Assembly: GCA_001672075.1 (NCBI GenBank) | Contig: LJOT01000005.1 | Coordinates: forward strand, 1 to 46,470 | DNA: 46,470 nt | Direction of reading: 5' to 3' | DNA from: Anabaena sp. CRKS33 | Lineage (GTDB): Bacteria; Cyanobacteriota; Cyanobacteriia; Cyanobacteriales; Nostocaceae | Part shown: piece by piece, positions 35,031 through 43,471 of the stretch | Position numbering within the stretch: position 1 is the first letter of the stretch | Layout of the letters: the number at the start of each line of letters is the position of its first letter | Position numbers and translations under genes: made by a program | Notes under the pieces: generated by a model | Databases searched by the model: none | The model's input: only the letters and a program-made list of their open reading frames with translations | What the model was told of the DNA's origin: nothing

Positions 35031-35759
35031 CTACCCATTATTAGCTGGTCTGTTAATAGCATCTGCGGGTAAGCAAATCAAATTATCCCCTTGGGCCAGA
35101 ATTAAGCCGCGTTGACGTAATTTACCCATTAAACGAGTGACAGTTACACGGGTTGAACCAATGGCACTGCCAATTTGGGCATGGGTGAGGGGGAAGGGTA
35201 AGCAATAACCACGAATTACATCAGGATCGGTTTCGCTCATGGAAGGCTCGCCATATTCCTCAATCAGTAAGGTGAGAAATCCTAAGAGACGGTCAATTGT
35301 ACGTCTTTGTCCTAAAGCACTTAACCAGAGTAACTTGCGCTGATGCTGATATCTAAAAGCATCCATAACTTCACGACGAAAGTGAGGCCAGTTGTCTAGA
35401 TCATGCCAGTACATCCACAGTACCGCAGTTTGGTCAACGTGGGCAAAGGATTGGAGTGTAAATGGGGACTGGGCAACAATTTCAAAGGGTTGTCCTGCCC
35501 CTACAAAGCCCAAGAAAGCTTCTTCTGGAGTTCTGTTAATTCTTCTAGATGTTAACTGACTGGCAGTAGCACCCACTTGGGCAGTTCCTACCATGCGGAT
35601 AGCGCCCCTTTGCACTAAATAGAGCAAACCAGGTCTGGCTGGAATGCGCTCATCTTTGCTGAAGGTGCGGCAGCGGTAGTGTTCTTGGGCCCAGTCAAGA
35701 ATACGTTGCCAAGTCAAGAAGGGACGTGAAGCTTCGGAAAAGGAGGATTGAGATTGCAT
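35031..35759 (-). CDS. Crp/Fnr-family transcription regulator
   Basis: 242 residues from ATG 35759; the longer frame begins only with TTG at 35813. An N-terminal cyclic-nucleotide-binding-like beta-roll (LLYLVQRGAIRMVG, residues ~45-120) is followed by a dimer helix and a C-terminal helix-turn-helix, LTHAQIGSAIGSTRVTVTRLM, very like the recognition helix of NtcA (GSTRVTVTRLL). The effector pocket lacks an obvious cAMP-binding signature. It is probably one of the NtcA-like paralogues of cyanobacteria, with an unknown signal. A GTA-N8-TAC site lies upstream at 35929-35942. Confidence 0.8.
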   Translation of the reverse strand: MQSQSSFSEASRPFLTWQRILDWAQEHYRCRTFSKDERIPARPGLLYLVQRGAIRMVGTAQVGATASQLTSRRINRTPEEAFLGFVGAGQPFEIVAQSPFTLQSFAHVDQTAVLWMYWHDLDNWPHFRREVMDAFRYQHQRKLLWLSALGQRRTIDRLLGFLTLLIEEYGEPSMSETDPDVIRGYCLPFPLTHAQIGSAIGSTRVTVTRLMGKLRQRGLILAQGDNLICLPADAINRPANNG

Positions 35760-35928
35760 AAGTAACACAGAGCGTTTGGCTAAAAAAACAAAGACGTGGT
35801 CATAACAGTGCAAGGAGTGTCTTTGTCTGAACGGGGTAGAGTTAACGCTTAATAGCGCTAGTCTTCCAATAAGATAGAAAGCAATTTAGCTCTCTATTTT
35901 TTCTTATACTTCCTACTGTACAATGAGG

Positions 35929-35942
35929 GTACTCAACTTTAC
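35929..35942. promoter_or_regulatory. Candidate NtcA-type site GTA-N8-TAC
   Basis: GTACTCAACTTTAC matches the NtcA consensus GTA-N8-TAC. A TATAAG -10-like box on the minus strand is 20 bp away (35903-35908), close to the usual 22-bp NtcA spacing, toward the Crp-family gene. The palindrome is short, so chance occurrence is possible. Confidence 0.35.
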
Positions 35943-36072
35943 CCATCTTTTATACATTAATTCATCAAATTTTATCCTACTCTTATTTTTATGTACATAG
36001 ACTAAACTTCTATCTGAAGGTAGATGGAACAGGATAAAATGATGCACCTCATAAATTTTTTACAAGGAATAC

Positions 36073-36948
36073 GTGTATTCTCAACTACTTTTTAGTAAAA
36101 ATAAAGCTATTAAGCAGCTAATAAGCGGTTATCTAGCCTCTTGCTTCAGTGTTTTTACCAATGATAGGGGAATTACAGGCATAGAAAGTAGAAAAGTTCC
36201 TCTCTATCAAGGAGGATATAATCAAAAAATTTTATATATCTCTGGCATGGCCATGGGGATATCAAAATCTCAGAATTTACCCGCTATGGAAATTGCTCAG
36301 GCTATGGCCGGGCATTTATCCGAAAATAGTGATGGTTTATTTAGTGTTAAGGTAATTCCTCCTGGTTGGATTTATATAGAACTCGTTGACTCTACCTTAG
36401 CAGCTTGGTTACAAAATTTGATAGTTTTTTCAGAAAATGGAGACTTGATTAATAATTTTCTTGATTACCAATTACCAGTCACTAATCATCAATCACAAAT
36501 TTCATTACATTCATTAACAATTTTTAAAATTCAATACGCTCATTCCCGCTGTTGTTCTTTATTACGATTAGCGGAGAAAGATGGATTAATTGTACTTGAT
36601 AGAACAGGTACTAAAAGTTATTTTTCAGTGAAACCGATACCATTACTTAATGGTGATCAAAAACTTCTGCTTAATCACGCTGATGAAATGTTACTGGTGC
36701 ACCAATTAGTAAAATTAGTAGATGATTTAGTTTGTACTCATAGTAGTTCTATCAACTGGGAAACAGCCGCTGGGAAGTTGAGTCAAGCTTTCGAGAGGTT
36801 CTGGGGTAGTTGTCGTATTTGGGGAGAAGTAAAAATTCAGACTCCAGAACTAGCCCAAGCTAGGTTAGGACTATTGGTAGCAACTCAGTTGCTTTTAAGA
36901 TCCGTGTTAGAAGACAAGTTGGGGGTAGTTGCACCAATAGAACTCTAA
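36073..36948 (+). CDS. Orphan ArgRS-like protein: N-terminal-like segment plus DALR anticodon-binding domain, no catalytic core
   Basis: 291 residues from GTG 36073, with AAGGAA 6-11 bases upstream. The C-terminal half matches the DALR anticodon-binding domain of arginyl-tRNA synthetase: KIQYAHSRCCSLLRLAEKDG, then a helical part, and PELAQARLGLLVATQLLLRSV. The N-terminal part (YISGMAMGISKSQNLPAMEI, AQAMAGHLSENSDGLFSVKV) resembles the ArgRS N-terminal Add-1 domain. The Rossmann catalytic core with HIGH and KMSKS is absent, so it cannot charge tRNA. Such orphans occur across cyanobacteria, and tRNA or RNA binding is a reasonable guess. It is divergent from the Crp-family gene. Confidence 0.7.
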   Translation: MYSQLLFSKNKAIKQLISGYLASCFSVFTNDRGITGIESRKVPLYQGGYNQKILYISGMAMGISKSQNLPAMEIAQAMAGHLSENSDGLFSVKVIPPGWIYIELVDSTLAAWLQNLIVFSENGDLINNFLDYQLPVTNHQSQISLHSLTIFKIQYAHSRCCSLLRLAEKDGLIVLDRTGTKSYFSVKPIPLLNGDQKLLLNHADEMLLVHQLVKLVDDLVCTHSSSINWETAAGKLSQAFERFWGSCRIWGEVKIQTPELAQARLGLLVATQLLLRSVLEDKLGVVAPIEL

Positions 36949-36979
36949 TTTATCTTGACAAAAACTTGTCGAAAATCTA

Positions 36980-37008
36980 TTGACAAAATACATATCCTTA
37001 ACTAAAAT
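36980..37008 (+). promoter_or_regulatory. Consensus sigma-70 promoter (TTGACA-17-TAAAAT)
   Basis: TTGACA at 36980-36985 and TAAAAT at 37003-37008 are separated by 17 bp, an almost perfect housekeeping promoter. It fires rightward from just past the stop codon of the DALR gene toward the hairpin at 37032-37078, with no protein gene on that strand. Confidence 0.6.
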
Positions 37009-37014
37009 GTTAAT

Positions 37015-37086
37015 CGTGTGAGGAGCGAACCAAAAAGGACACCGAGACGAAACACGGCCAGTCGTCGGTGTTCTTTTTGTTTTTAT
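37015..37086 (+). ncRNA. Candidate small RNA of about 70 nt ending in a strong hairpin
   Basis: The predicted transcript starts 6-8 bp past the -10 box and would begin near CGTGTGAGGAGCGAACC. It ends in a ~17-bp stem with one bulge (37032-37048 against 37061-37078; core ACACCGA / TCGGTGT) and a T-tract. It contains no start codon after its GAGGAG. The exposed GTGTGAGGAG is the exact complement of CTCCTCACAC, the core of the cyanobacterial RNA Yfr1; no claim beyond that is made. Alternatively the hairpin is only the shared terminator of two convergent genes. Confidence 0.4.
37032..37085. terminator. Bidirectional terminator between convergent genes
   Basis: The stem AAAAAGGACACCGAGAC / GTCGTCGGTGTTCTTTTT has A-runs and T-runs on both sides, so it can stop transcription from the DALR gene (plus) and from the Cof-type phosphatase gene (minus, stop at 37197). 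Confidence 0.85.
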
Positions 37087-37196
37087 CCTCAAGTCTGTGG
37101 TCTAGGTTCATAAAAGTATGAATTTGTCTCAGGCCAAGGCGCGAAAAGACAAAGGAATAACCATTAAAACCACCAAAAACCGATCACTTGACCTTT

Positions 37197-38039
37197 CTAG
37201 GAAAGTAAGAATTTTTCTATTGCTACTGCAGCACCGTCTAATTCTATACTAGGTGCTACCCAATTAGCGATCGCTTGCACTTGTGGCGGTGCATTACCCA
37301 TGGCCACACTAATACCAGCATAACTGAGCATTTCTACATCATTGAAATTATCACCGATAGTCATGACATGATGACTTTCTAAGCCTAGCATTTCTTCCGC
37401 TAGATAACGGACAGCATGACCTTTATTAACATGAGTATTCGCAGCTTCTAGGAAAGTAGGGACCGATGTTGTTAGATATAAATCTGTGGGTTTGTATCTA
37501 AGGCGTAAATCAGCTAAAAGTTGTTGAGTTAAATTTGCGTCCTCAGACAAAGCTAATATCTTAGTGGGTTCATGATCTAATAATTGACGTAAATCACCGA
37601 CGGGAATAGCAGTTACACCACAACGCTGTTGATAATTATCCGTTTCCTTGGTGATTTCTCGCACATAAAGTTGGTCATTAATGTAAAAATGGACCGAAAG
37701 GAGCGATCGCAAATCCGGCTGTTCAAAGTATTCTAGTAGTTGTTGGGTAATTTTCCTAGATACGGGTAAATGACGGTGAATTTTATCATTACCTGGATCT
37801 TGAATCCAAGCACCTTGATAGGCTATTAATGGCAGTGTAGAGCCAATTTCCCGATGAAATCGCCAAGCTGAACAATACATCCTGCCAGTAGCGATAGTGA
37901 CCTTAATTCCTTTAGCTTGTACCGCAGCAATAACTTCTTTGACGGTAACGCTGAGAGTATTAGAATGTCCAGTAATTGTCCCATCTATGTCTAGAACTAA
38001 TAGTTTAATATCATTTACCCCAGCAGATGCTTTGTGCAT
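37197..38039 (-). CDS. Cof-type HAD phosphatase
   Basis: 280 residues. HAD motif I is LLVLDIDGTITG (D17, D19), motif II is VTIATGRMY, and motif IV is MTIGDNFNDVEMLSYAGISVAMGNA, with a Lys motif III in VNKGHAVRYL. The large C2-type cap domain between motifs II and III assigns it to the Cof/IIB subfamily, which hydrolyses small sugar phosphates, nucleotide or cofactor phosphates. Substrate unknown. It is convergent with the DALR gene and divergent from sbcC. The intergenic region on its 5' side has an HLR1-like site. Confidence 0.88.
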   Translation of the reverse strand: MHKASAGVNDIKLLVLDIDGTITGHSNTLSVTVKEVIAAVQAKGIKVTIATGRMYCSAWRFHREIGSTLPLIAYQGAWIQDPGNDKIHRHLPVSRKITQQLLEYFEQPDLRSLLSVHFYINDQLYVREITKETDNYQQRCGVTAIPVGDLRQLLDHEPTKILALSEDANLTQQLLADLRLRYKPTDLYLTTSVPTFLEAANTHVNKGHAVRYLAEEMLGLESHHVMTIGDNFNDVEMLSYAGISVAMGNAPPQVQAIANWVAPSIELDGAAVAIEKFLLS

Positions 38040-38197
38040 AAATTCCCCAAAATTGAAGTTTCAGTAAAAAGTTAACAGTAGAGGGTTGCGTGCGTAAACT
38101 TGATTATAAGGGAAATGGTCAAAATTTCTAAATATATATTACTTATTGTATCAGTAACCGCAATTTTGACAATTCCTAAGCCCCATATTGTAAATAT

Positions 38198-38215
38198 ATT
38201 GTAAATTTTTGTAAA
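38198..38215 (-). promoter_or_regulatory. Candidate HLR1 site for RpaB
   Basis: On the minus strand TTTACAAAAATTTACAAT matches the HLR1 consensus (two TTTACA-type octamers separated by 2 bp) at every position. A third TTTACA arm follows 11 bp away (38188-38194). It lies between the Cof-type phosphatase gene (starts 38039, minus) and sbcC (starts 38322, plus). RpaB is a light-stress response regulator. AT-richness raises the chance of coincidence. Confidence 0.45.
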
Positions 38216-38321
38216 ATTGATATCTTTAAAACTAGAAATATGCTTACTAGTTAGCTAAACTAACAAAAAGTGCATCTGTACTGTTAACAATTAAAATTGT
38301 CAATGTGGCACTATAGCCTAA

Positions 38322-41300
38322 ATGATTCCAGTTCAACTTATCATTAAAAACTTTCTCAGTTACCGTGATGCAGCTTTAGATTTTAGCGGCTTGCATACGG
38401 CGTGTATTTGTGGTTCTAATGGTGCAGGAAAATCTTCTCTTTTAGAAGCTATTACTTGGGCAATTTGGGGCGAAAGCCGTGCTACTGTCGAGGATGATGT
38501 CATTCATGCCGGTGCAAAAGAAGTCCGCATTGATTTCACTTTCCAAAGTGGTCAACAAACTTATCGGGTAATTCGCAACCGGGTCAGGGGTGGAACTAGC
38601 ATTTTAGAATTTCAAATTGAAACTCCTGGGGGGTTTCGTCCTTTGACGGGTAAGGGGTTAAAAGCCACTCAGGATGTAATTCTCGAACATATTAAGTTAG
38701 ATTATGAGACTTTTATTAATTCTGCTTATTTACGTCAAGGGAAAGCCGACGAGTTTATGCTCAAACGTCCCACGGAACGTAAGGAAATTTTAGCGGAATT
38801 ATTAAAATTAAATCAGTATGATGAATTAGAAGAACGAGCCAAGGATAGTTTTAAACTTTTCAAGGGACGAGGGGAGGAATTAGAACGTTCTTTGGAAAAT
38901 CTGAAAATTCAACTCCAAGCACGGGAAACAACGGAAAACCAACGGGCTGAATTAGAAACGCAACTACAGGATTTACAACAGGTACAAACTTTTGAGAATA
39001 ATCAATTACAAAGTTTACAGGTTATTCAACATCAAAGACAAAATTGGGAACAAGAATTAAATTTTGTGCGCCAACGATATGTTAATCTTAGCCAAGATAG
39101 CGATCGCTTAAAACAAGAACAATTATCTGTAAAATCCCAATTAACAGAATTAGAAAAGATTTTAAATCAACAAGCGGAGATTGAAGCTGGTCATACTCAG
39201 TATCAAAATTTGCGCTCTCAAGAAGAAATTTTCGCGGACAAATTTGAACAACATACCCGCGCTACCAATGCAAAACAACAAAAACAACAACAGTTATATA
39301 AGCAAATTCAAGATTTAGAACGCCAATTACAAAAAGCTGAAGCCGAATTAACAGCTTTAGAACAGCAAGAACTAGAAATTCTCCAAATCCTCAGTAAATC
39401 TGGAGATATAGAAGCAGCTTTATTACAATTAAATAACGCCCGTCAGCATTTAGCCAATTTAGATCAATTGCAAATGCAAGTAACACCATTATTACAACTA
39501 AGGGCAAATTTACAAACTCAATTAGATCGCACTCATGCTAGTTTAGTAGCACGGTTGGAGCAAAAACAAGCCGAAGAAAAGAAATTACAAAATAAACATC
39601 ATCGTCAACCCCAAATAGAAAAAGAAATAATAGAGGTAGAAAAGCAAATTGAAGAATTAGATAAAAAGCGAGTTTATCTGCAAAGGGTCAAGGAAAAAGG
39701 ACAGGAAAAGCGACATTTTTTTGAACGGTTACAAGCCCACCAAGGAGATTATGAAAAGTTATTAGCAGAACTAGAACAAAAACTGCAAATGTTACAAAAT
39801 CCTGATGCTACTTGTCCCTTATGTGAACGTCCTTTAAACGAACATCATTGGAGTCGAGTTGTTGAAAAAACTCAATCAGAATATGAAGATACCCAAGGAC
39901 AATTTTGGTTAGTACGGGAACAAATTGCAGGTTCAGATCGGGAAATTCAGGTACTCAGACAAGAATATCGAGAAATAGACCAAAAGTTATCCGGTTATGA
40001 CTCATTGCGAGAAAAACGGGGACAATTAGCTGCCCAATTACAGGCTATAATAGATGTCCAACAACAGTTAATACAAGTTATTTCCGAAAAAGAACAGTTA
40101 GAAACTTGCTTACAAACTGGTGATTATGCACCAGAAAAACAAGCAGAAATTCAAGAATTAGATCAATATATTCAACAACTTAATTATAGTGAACAAAATC
40201 ACGCCCTAGCTCGCAATGAGGTAGAAAGATTGCGCTGGGCAGAAATTAAACAAGGAGAAATTAAAGAAGCAATAAAAAGGCAGAAAAAACTAACAGCTAG
40301 AAAACCAGAATTAACAGCAAATATCACTCAATTACAATGGCAAATTCAACAGGAACAAACTGATTCTGATTGTGCGAGAGAAATCGCTAATTTAGAACAG
40401 CAGATTGCAGAAATTGGCTATAGTTCAGAACATCATAATTATCTGCGTCAAGCTGTGCGTCAAGGGCAAACTTGGCAGTTACGTCATCAACAATTATTAT
40501 CCGCACAAGCACAAGATCCCCAATTAAGAAATAAATGGCAAGATTTAAGAGATTCCTTAGCAAGAATTGACAAAGAAAGAGAAATACTAACTCAACAAAT
40601 TGATGATATTGTCAAACAATTAACTGACAGTGCTAACCCCACAGTGCAAATTAATAATTTAGAACAGCAAATAGCAAATCGCAGACGAGAACTAGATCAT
40701 AAAATCTCTCATTTGGGACAATTAAAACAAATGTCGCTGCAATTGGAAACCTTACAAAATCAATATGAACAAGAAATAGAACAATTGCAAATTTGTAAAC
40801 AGCAACAGCGTGTTTATCAAGAATTAGCTCAAGCTTTTGGCAAAAATGGCATTCAAGCTTTAATGATTGAAAATGTTTTACCCCAATTGGAAGCAGAAGC
40901 CAATCAATTACTTTCTCGCTTGAGTGCGAATCAATTTCACGTCCAATTTATCACCCAAAAAGCCGGACGTAGTGGTAAATCCAGCAAGAAAAATGCTAAA
41001 CTAATAGATACATTAGATATTTTAATTGCTGACGCGAGGGGAACAAGGTCTTATGAAACTTATTCAGGAGGAGAAGCTTTTAGAATTAATTTTGCTATCC
41101 GTTTAGCTTTAGCCAAATTATTAGCACAAAGAGCCGGGGCATCATTACAATTATTAGTAGTAGATGAAGGTTTTGGGACTCAAGACGGGGAAGGATGTGA
41201 TCGTCTAATTGCTGCTATTAATGCCATATCATCGGATTTTGCCTGTATTTTAACTGTAACTCATATGCCCCACTTAAAAGAAGCCTTTCAAGCCAGAATT

Positions 41301-41348
41301 GAAGTCAGTAAAAATCAGCAAGGTTCACAATTACAATTATTAATGTAA
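38322..41348 (+). CDS. sbcC: Nuclease complex ATPase SbcC
   Basis: 1008 residues. The ABC ATPase halves lie at the ends: Walker A GSNGAGKSS (31-39) in the N-terminal lobe, and the signature YSGGEAFRINFAIRLALAKLL and Walker B LQLLVVDEGFGTQDGEG at the C-terminus. Between them are two long, Gln/Glu-rich coiled coils that meet at the zinc hook C498-P-L-C501. This is the Rad50-like partner of the SbcD nuclease, which opens hairpins and processes DNA ends. No sbcD is adjacent; it would be elsewhere. The length is normal. It may be controlled by the HLR1-like site upstream. Confidence 0.93.
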   Translation: MIPVQLIIKNFLSYRDAALDFSGLHTACICGSNGAGKSSLLEAITWAIWGESRATVEDDVIHAGAKEVRIDFTFQSGQQTYRVIRNRVRGGTSILEFQIETPGGFRPLTGKGLKATQDVILEHIKLDYETFINSAYLRQGKADEFMLKRPTERKEILAELLKLNQYDELEERAKDSFKLFKGRGEELERSLENLKIQLQARETTENQRAELETQLQDLQQVQTFENNQLQSLQVIQHQRQNWEQELNFVRQRYVNLSQDSDRLKQEQLSVKSQLTELEKILNQQAEIEAGHTQYQNLRSQEEIFADKFEQHTRATNAKQQKQQQLYKQIQDLERQLQKAEAELTALEQQELEILQILSKSGDIEAALLQLNNARQHLANLDQLQMQVTPLLQLRANLQTQLDRTHASLVARLEQKQAEEKKLQNKHHRQPQIEKEIIEVEKQIEELDKKRVYLQRVKEKGQEKRHFFERLQAHQGDYEKLLAELEQKLQMLQNPDATCPLCERPLNEHHWSRVVEKTQSEYEDTQGQFWLVREQIAGSDREIQVLRQEYREIDQKLSGYDSLREKRGQLAAQLQAIIDVQQQLIQVISEKEQLETCLQTGDYAPEKQAEIQELDQYIQQLNYSEQNHALARNEVERLRWAEIKQGEIKEAIKRQKKLTARKPELTANITQLQWQIQQEQTDSDCAREIANLEQQIAEIGYSSEHHNYLRQAVRQGQTWQLRHQQLLSAQAQDPQLRNKWQDLRDSLARIDKEREILTQQIDDIVKQLTDSANPTVQINNLEQQIANRRRELDHKISHLGQLKQMSLQLETLQNQYEQEIEQLQICKQQQRVYQELAQAFGKNGIQALMIENVLPQLEAEANQLLSRLSANQFHVQFITQKAGRSGKSSKKNAKLIDTLDILIADARGTRSYETYSGGEAFRINFAIRLALAKLLAQRAGASLQLLVVDEGFGTQDGEGCDRLIAAINAISSDFACILTVTHMPHLKEAFQARIEVSKNQQGSQLQLLM

Positions 41349-41449
41349 TTTCCATCTCTTAATTCTGCCTTTGCGTCTTTGCGCGAAACCTCAGATTAAA
41401 AAACACCACCTAACTGAGATAATAAAAAAATAAAAATATTTATCTACTC

Positions 41450-42127
41450 ATGCTGAGATTAATTACTGACTTTGACGGTCCAATTATGGATGTTTCAGAA
41501 CGATACTACCGTGTTTATCAGTTGTGTCTAGAAAAAACCCGATATCCGGGGCAAACAATTACAGAACTTTCTAAAGCCGAATTTTGGCAACTGAAGCGAT
41601 CGCATACCCCTGAACTTCAAATTGCCCTAAAATCTGGTTTAGATGCCCAACAAGGGCAAAAATTCACGGAAATCCGCAAACAAACAGTCCATACTCTACC
41701 TTACTTCCAATATGATACTTTGATCCCCACTGCATTAGCAGCACTTAGTCAAGTTCAGTCTGCTGGTATTGATTTAGCAGTGATGACGATGCGGAGGGTG
41801 CGAGAATTAGACTATGCTTTTAGTAACCACAATTTAGGTGAGTTTTTCCCAGAAAACCGCCGTTATTGTCTCAGTAATGATTATGTAAAAACTCGTGACG
41901 TAGAAGATAAACCTTTGTTAATGGCTAGAGCATTAGCTGAACTCCCCCCTGCGGCTGATACTTGGATGGTAGGAGACACAGAGGCCGATATCGCGGCCGC
42001 CAAAAAACATGATATTAAAATTATTGCTGTTGAGTCTGGTATCCGCGATCGCACCCAACTAGCATCATATCAACCTGATATGATTCTTCCAGATTTAAAA
42101 ACTGTGGTGGATTATCTTTTCAACTAG
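41450..42127 (+). CDS. HAD-superfamily hydrolase
   Basis: 225 residues. Motif I is LITDFDGPIMD (D7, D9; Pro replaces the usual Thr after DG), motif II is LAVMTMRRVREL, motif III is a Lys near KTRDVEDKPLL, and motif IV is WMVGDTEADIAAAKKHD. A helical C1-type cap between motifs I and II makes it a phosphoglycolate phosphatase-like subfamily member. The substrate is unknown; the exact DGP and VMTMRR variants are conserved in cyanobacterial orthologues as I recall. It lies 101 bp downstream of sbcC on the same strand and is convergent with the CPP1-like gene. Confidence 0.78.
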   Translation: MLRLITDFDGPIMDVSERYYRVYQLCLEKTRYPGQTITELSKAEFWQLKRSHTPELQIALKSGLDAQQGQKFTEIRKQTVHTLPYFQYDTLIPTALAALSQVQSAGIDLAVMTMRRVRELDYAFSNHNLGEFFPENRRYCLSNDYVKTRDVEDKPLLMARALAELPPAADTWMVGDTEADIAAAKKHDIKIIAVESGIRDRTQLASYQPDMILPDLKTVVDYLFN

Positions 42128-42139
42128 TAGCGATCACAA

Positions 42140-42174
42140 TAATGGGTAATCGGTGATTAACCAATTACCCATTA
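42140..42174. terminator. Bidirectional hairpin between convergent genes
   Basis: TAATGGGTAATCGGT (42140-42154) pairs with ACCAATTACCCATTA (42160-42174), 14 of 15 bases, around GATTA. It sits between the HAD stop at 42127 and the CPP1-like stop at 42176, so it serves both. Confidence 0.75.
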
Positions 42175-42175
42175 A

Positions 42176-42805
42176 CTAACGTAAAAAACTGCTTACTAAC
42201 CACATAAATATGAAGGTCAAAAGCGTTGAAAATTGATTCCCTGTCAAATTTATCAATGGTAATAGTAGTGGTAATATCGAGCCAGCAATTAAACTGCCAG
42301 CAGTTAAGCCGATAATTAAACTAACCAGTGTGAATAAAACTGATCGACCAAATTTGCCTTCCTTGCGATTGAGGAAGTAAATACCAGCACCTACTCCAAC
42401 TACCAATTCGAGTTGCAAAACCTGCTCAGTACCACCGGGATAAAACAGACTAACCGCACCCAAACCCAGATAACAGAACCCTGGTAATAGTACATCAGTC
42501 AATGTTGGCCTATCCAAACTTCTTTGCAGCCATTCAGGGGCTTGTTGGCTGCGGGTTAGACCTGCTTGGGGAATAGGTCTAACTCGCATTTCTGGAAATC
42601 GGATGCGCTCAGGTACTTTAATTTTCCCTTCTTGGCGCATCCGTAGGCGCTCCATTAAAATCGCATCATAAGCAGCTTCAATTACTTCTCGGCTATTACC
42701 CTCACCACCATATTTTTCCAATAGGCGATTTCGAGCTTCCTGAATTTCATCGAAGCTTGCGTCTTCTGATACCCCAATTTTTTCGTAGGGACTTTGATCA
42801 CTCAT
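42176..42805 (-). CDS. CPP1-like family membrane protein (J-like head, DUF3353)
   Basis: 209 residues. The N terminus SPYEKIGVSEDASFDEIQEA resembles a J-domain start but lacks the HPD motif, as in plant CPP1 (chaperone-like protein of protochlorophyllide oxidoreductase). A basic linker (KVPERIRFPEMRVRPIPQ) is followed by about four hydrophobic helices (e.g. LLPGFCYLGLGAVSLFYPGG; VLFTLVSLIIGLTAGSLIAG). It is likely anchored in the thylakoid or cytoplasmic membrane and may protect POR-type enzymes. Convergent with the HAD gene. Confidence 0.85.
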   Translation of the reverse strand: MSDQSPYEKIGVSEDASFDEIQEARNRLLEKYGGEGNSREVIEAAYDAILMERLRMRQEGKIKVPERIRFPEMRVRPIPQAGLTRSQQAPEWLQRSLDRPTLTDVLLPGFCYLGLGAVSLFYPGGTEQVLQLELVVGVGAGIYFLNRKEGKFGRSVLFTLVSLIIGLTAGSLIAGSILPLLLPLINLTGNQFSTLLTFIFMWLVSSFLR

Positions 42806-43471
42806 GGGAGTTTGTTACTTGAGCCTTAATTCAGTGGCACTCTTTATTTTGCAAAAAAACAACTTTAGGTTTTATATTGATCAGAACAAATGCAAAAACG
42901 AAATTTACACAGAATACTCAACCTAAATAAATAATAACATTATCCTGCTTAATTCTGTACTTTCAACCAGCCAGGAGGCAGATTTATTTTTCCACAGGAG
43001 TACATTCCGATCTGGCAACGCTTATTCAATAACTCTACACTAAATCATAAAAATCACAACACCTATACAACTGGGAACCTTTTGTTTAAGTTTTAGTTCT
43101 CATTTTCGGGATGGATGATTCTCAAGACTTGTGTATATCTTTATTATACAAAGGAGTCCGTATTTAACGGTTAATTGTCGAGAGTTGGATCATATCCAGT
43201 AGCTTTCAGAAGTAAAACCCTTTATTGACTGCCAATATATGTATCTCGACTAATCGGATTGTCCATTTTATCCTTCGACAATAATACTAGCATGAGTTTG
43301 TTGAATTGATCTAAAAATTTATTTAATTTATCAGAAAACGCAGCGTTAATCAAATCATCAGGATCATCATTGGTTTCCCCTGTAGATATTGAATTACTGC
43401 CAAAGTAGAACCTGGGTTCTTAGGCAATCATGTTTGTTAATTGTTAATCCTATGAACTTTTGTGAAAAATA
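42806..43471. other. Intergenic region, 666 bp, with possible relic at 43222-43419
   Basis: Largely AT-rich and unstructured. It contains the 5' regions of the divergent CPP1-like and response-regulator genes. Only the minus-strand frame at 43222-43419 looks protein-like. No tRNA or dispersed repeat was recognised. Confidence 0.5.
43222..43419 (-). pseudogene. Possible gene remnant (65 codons, no start codon)
   Basis: The minus strand is open from 43419 to TAA at 43222 and reads RFYFGSNSISTGETNDDPDD, then LINAAFSDKLNKFLDQFNKL and a tail ending DTYIGSQ. The composition is protein-like but a stop lies directly upstream and no ATG comes before the middle. I do not recognise the product. It may be the 3' remnant of a decayed gene or a chance open frame. 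Confidence 0.3.

Noticed and set aside
35760..35813. N-terminal extension of the Crp-family gene from 35813
   Set aside because: It would need a TTG start and the extra residues do not fit the family; ATG 35759 is better.
37010..37032. Yfr1 RNA on the minus strand because of CTCCTCACAC
   Set aside because: The expected 3' terminator stem with a T-tract does not follow the motif on that strand; the sequence after it is AT-rich (ATTAACATTTTAGTTAAGG).
36907..37092. 61-codon minus-strand frame
   Set aside because: Covers the promoter-hairpin region and the end of the DALR gene in antisense; the hairpin explains the sequence better.
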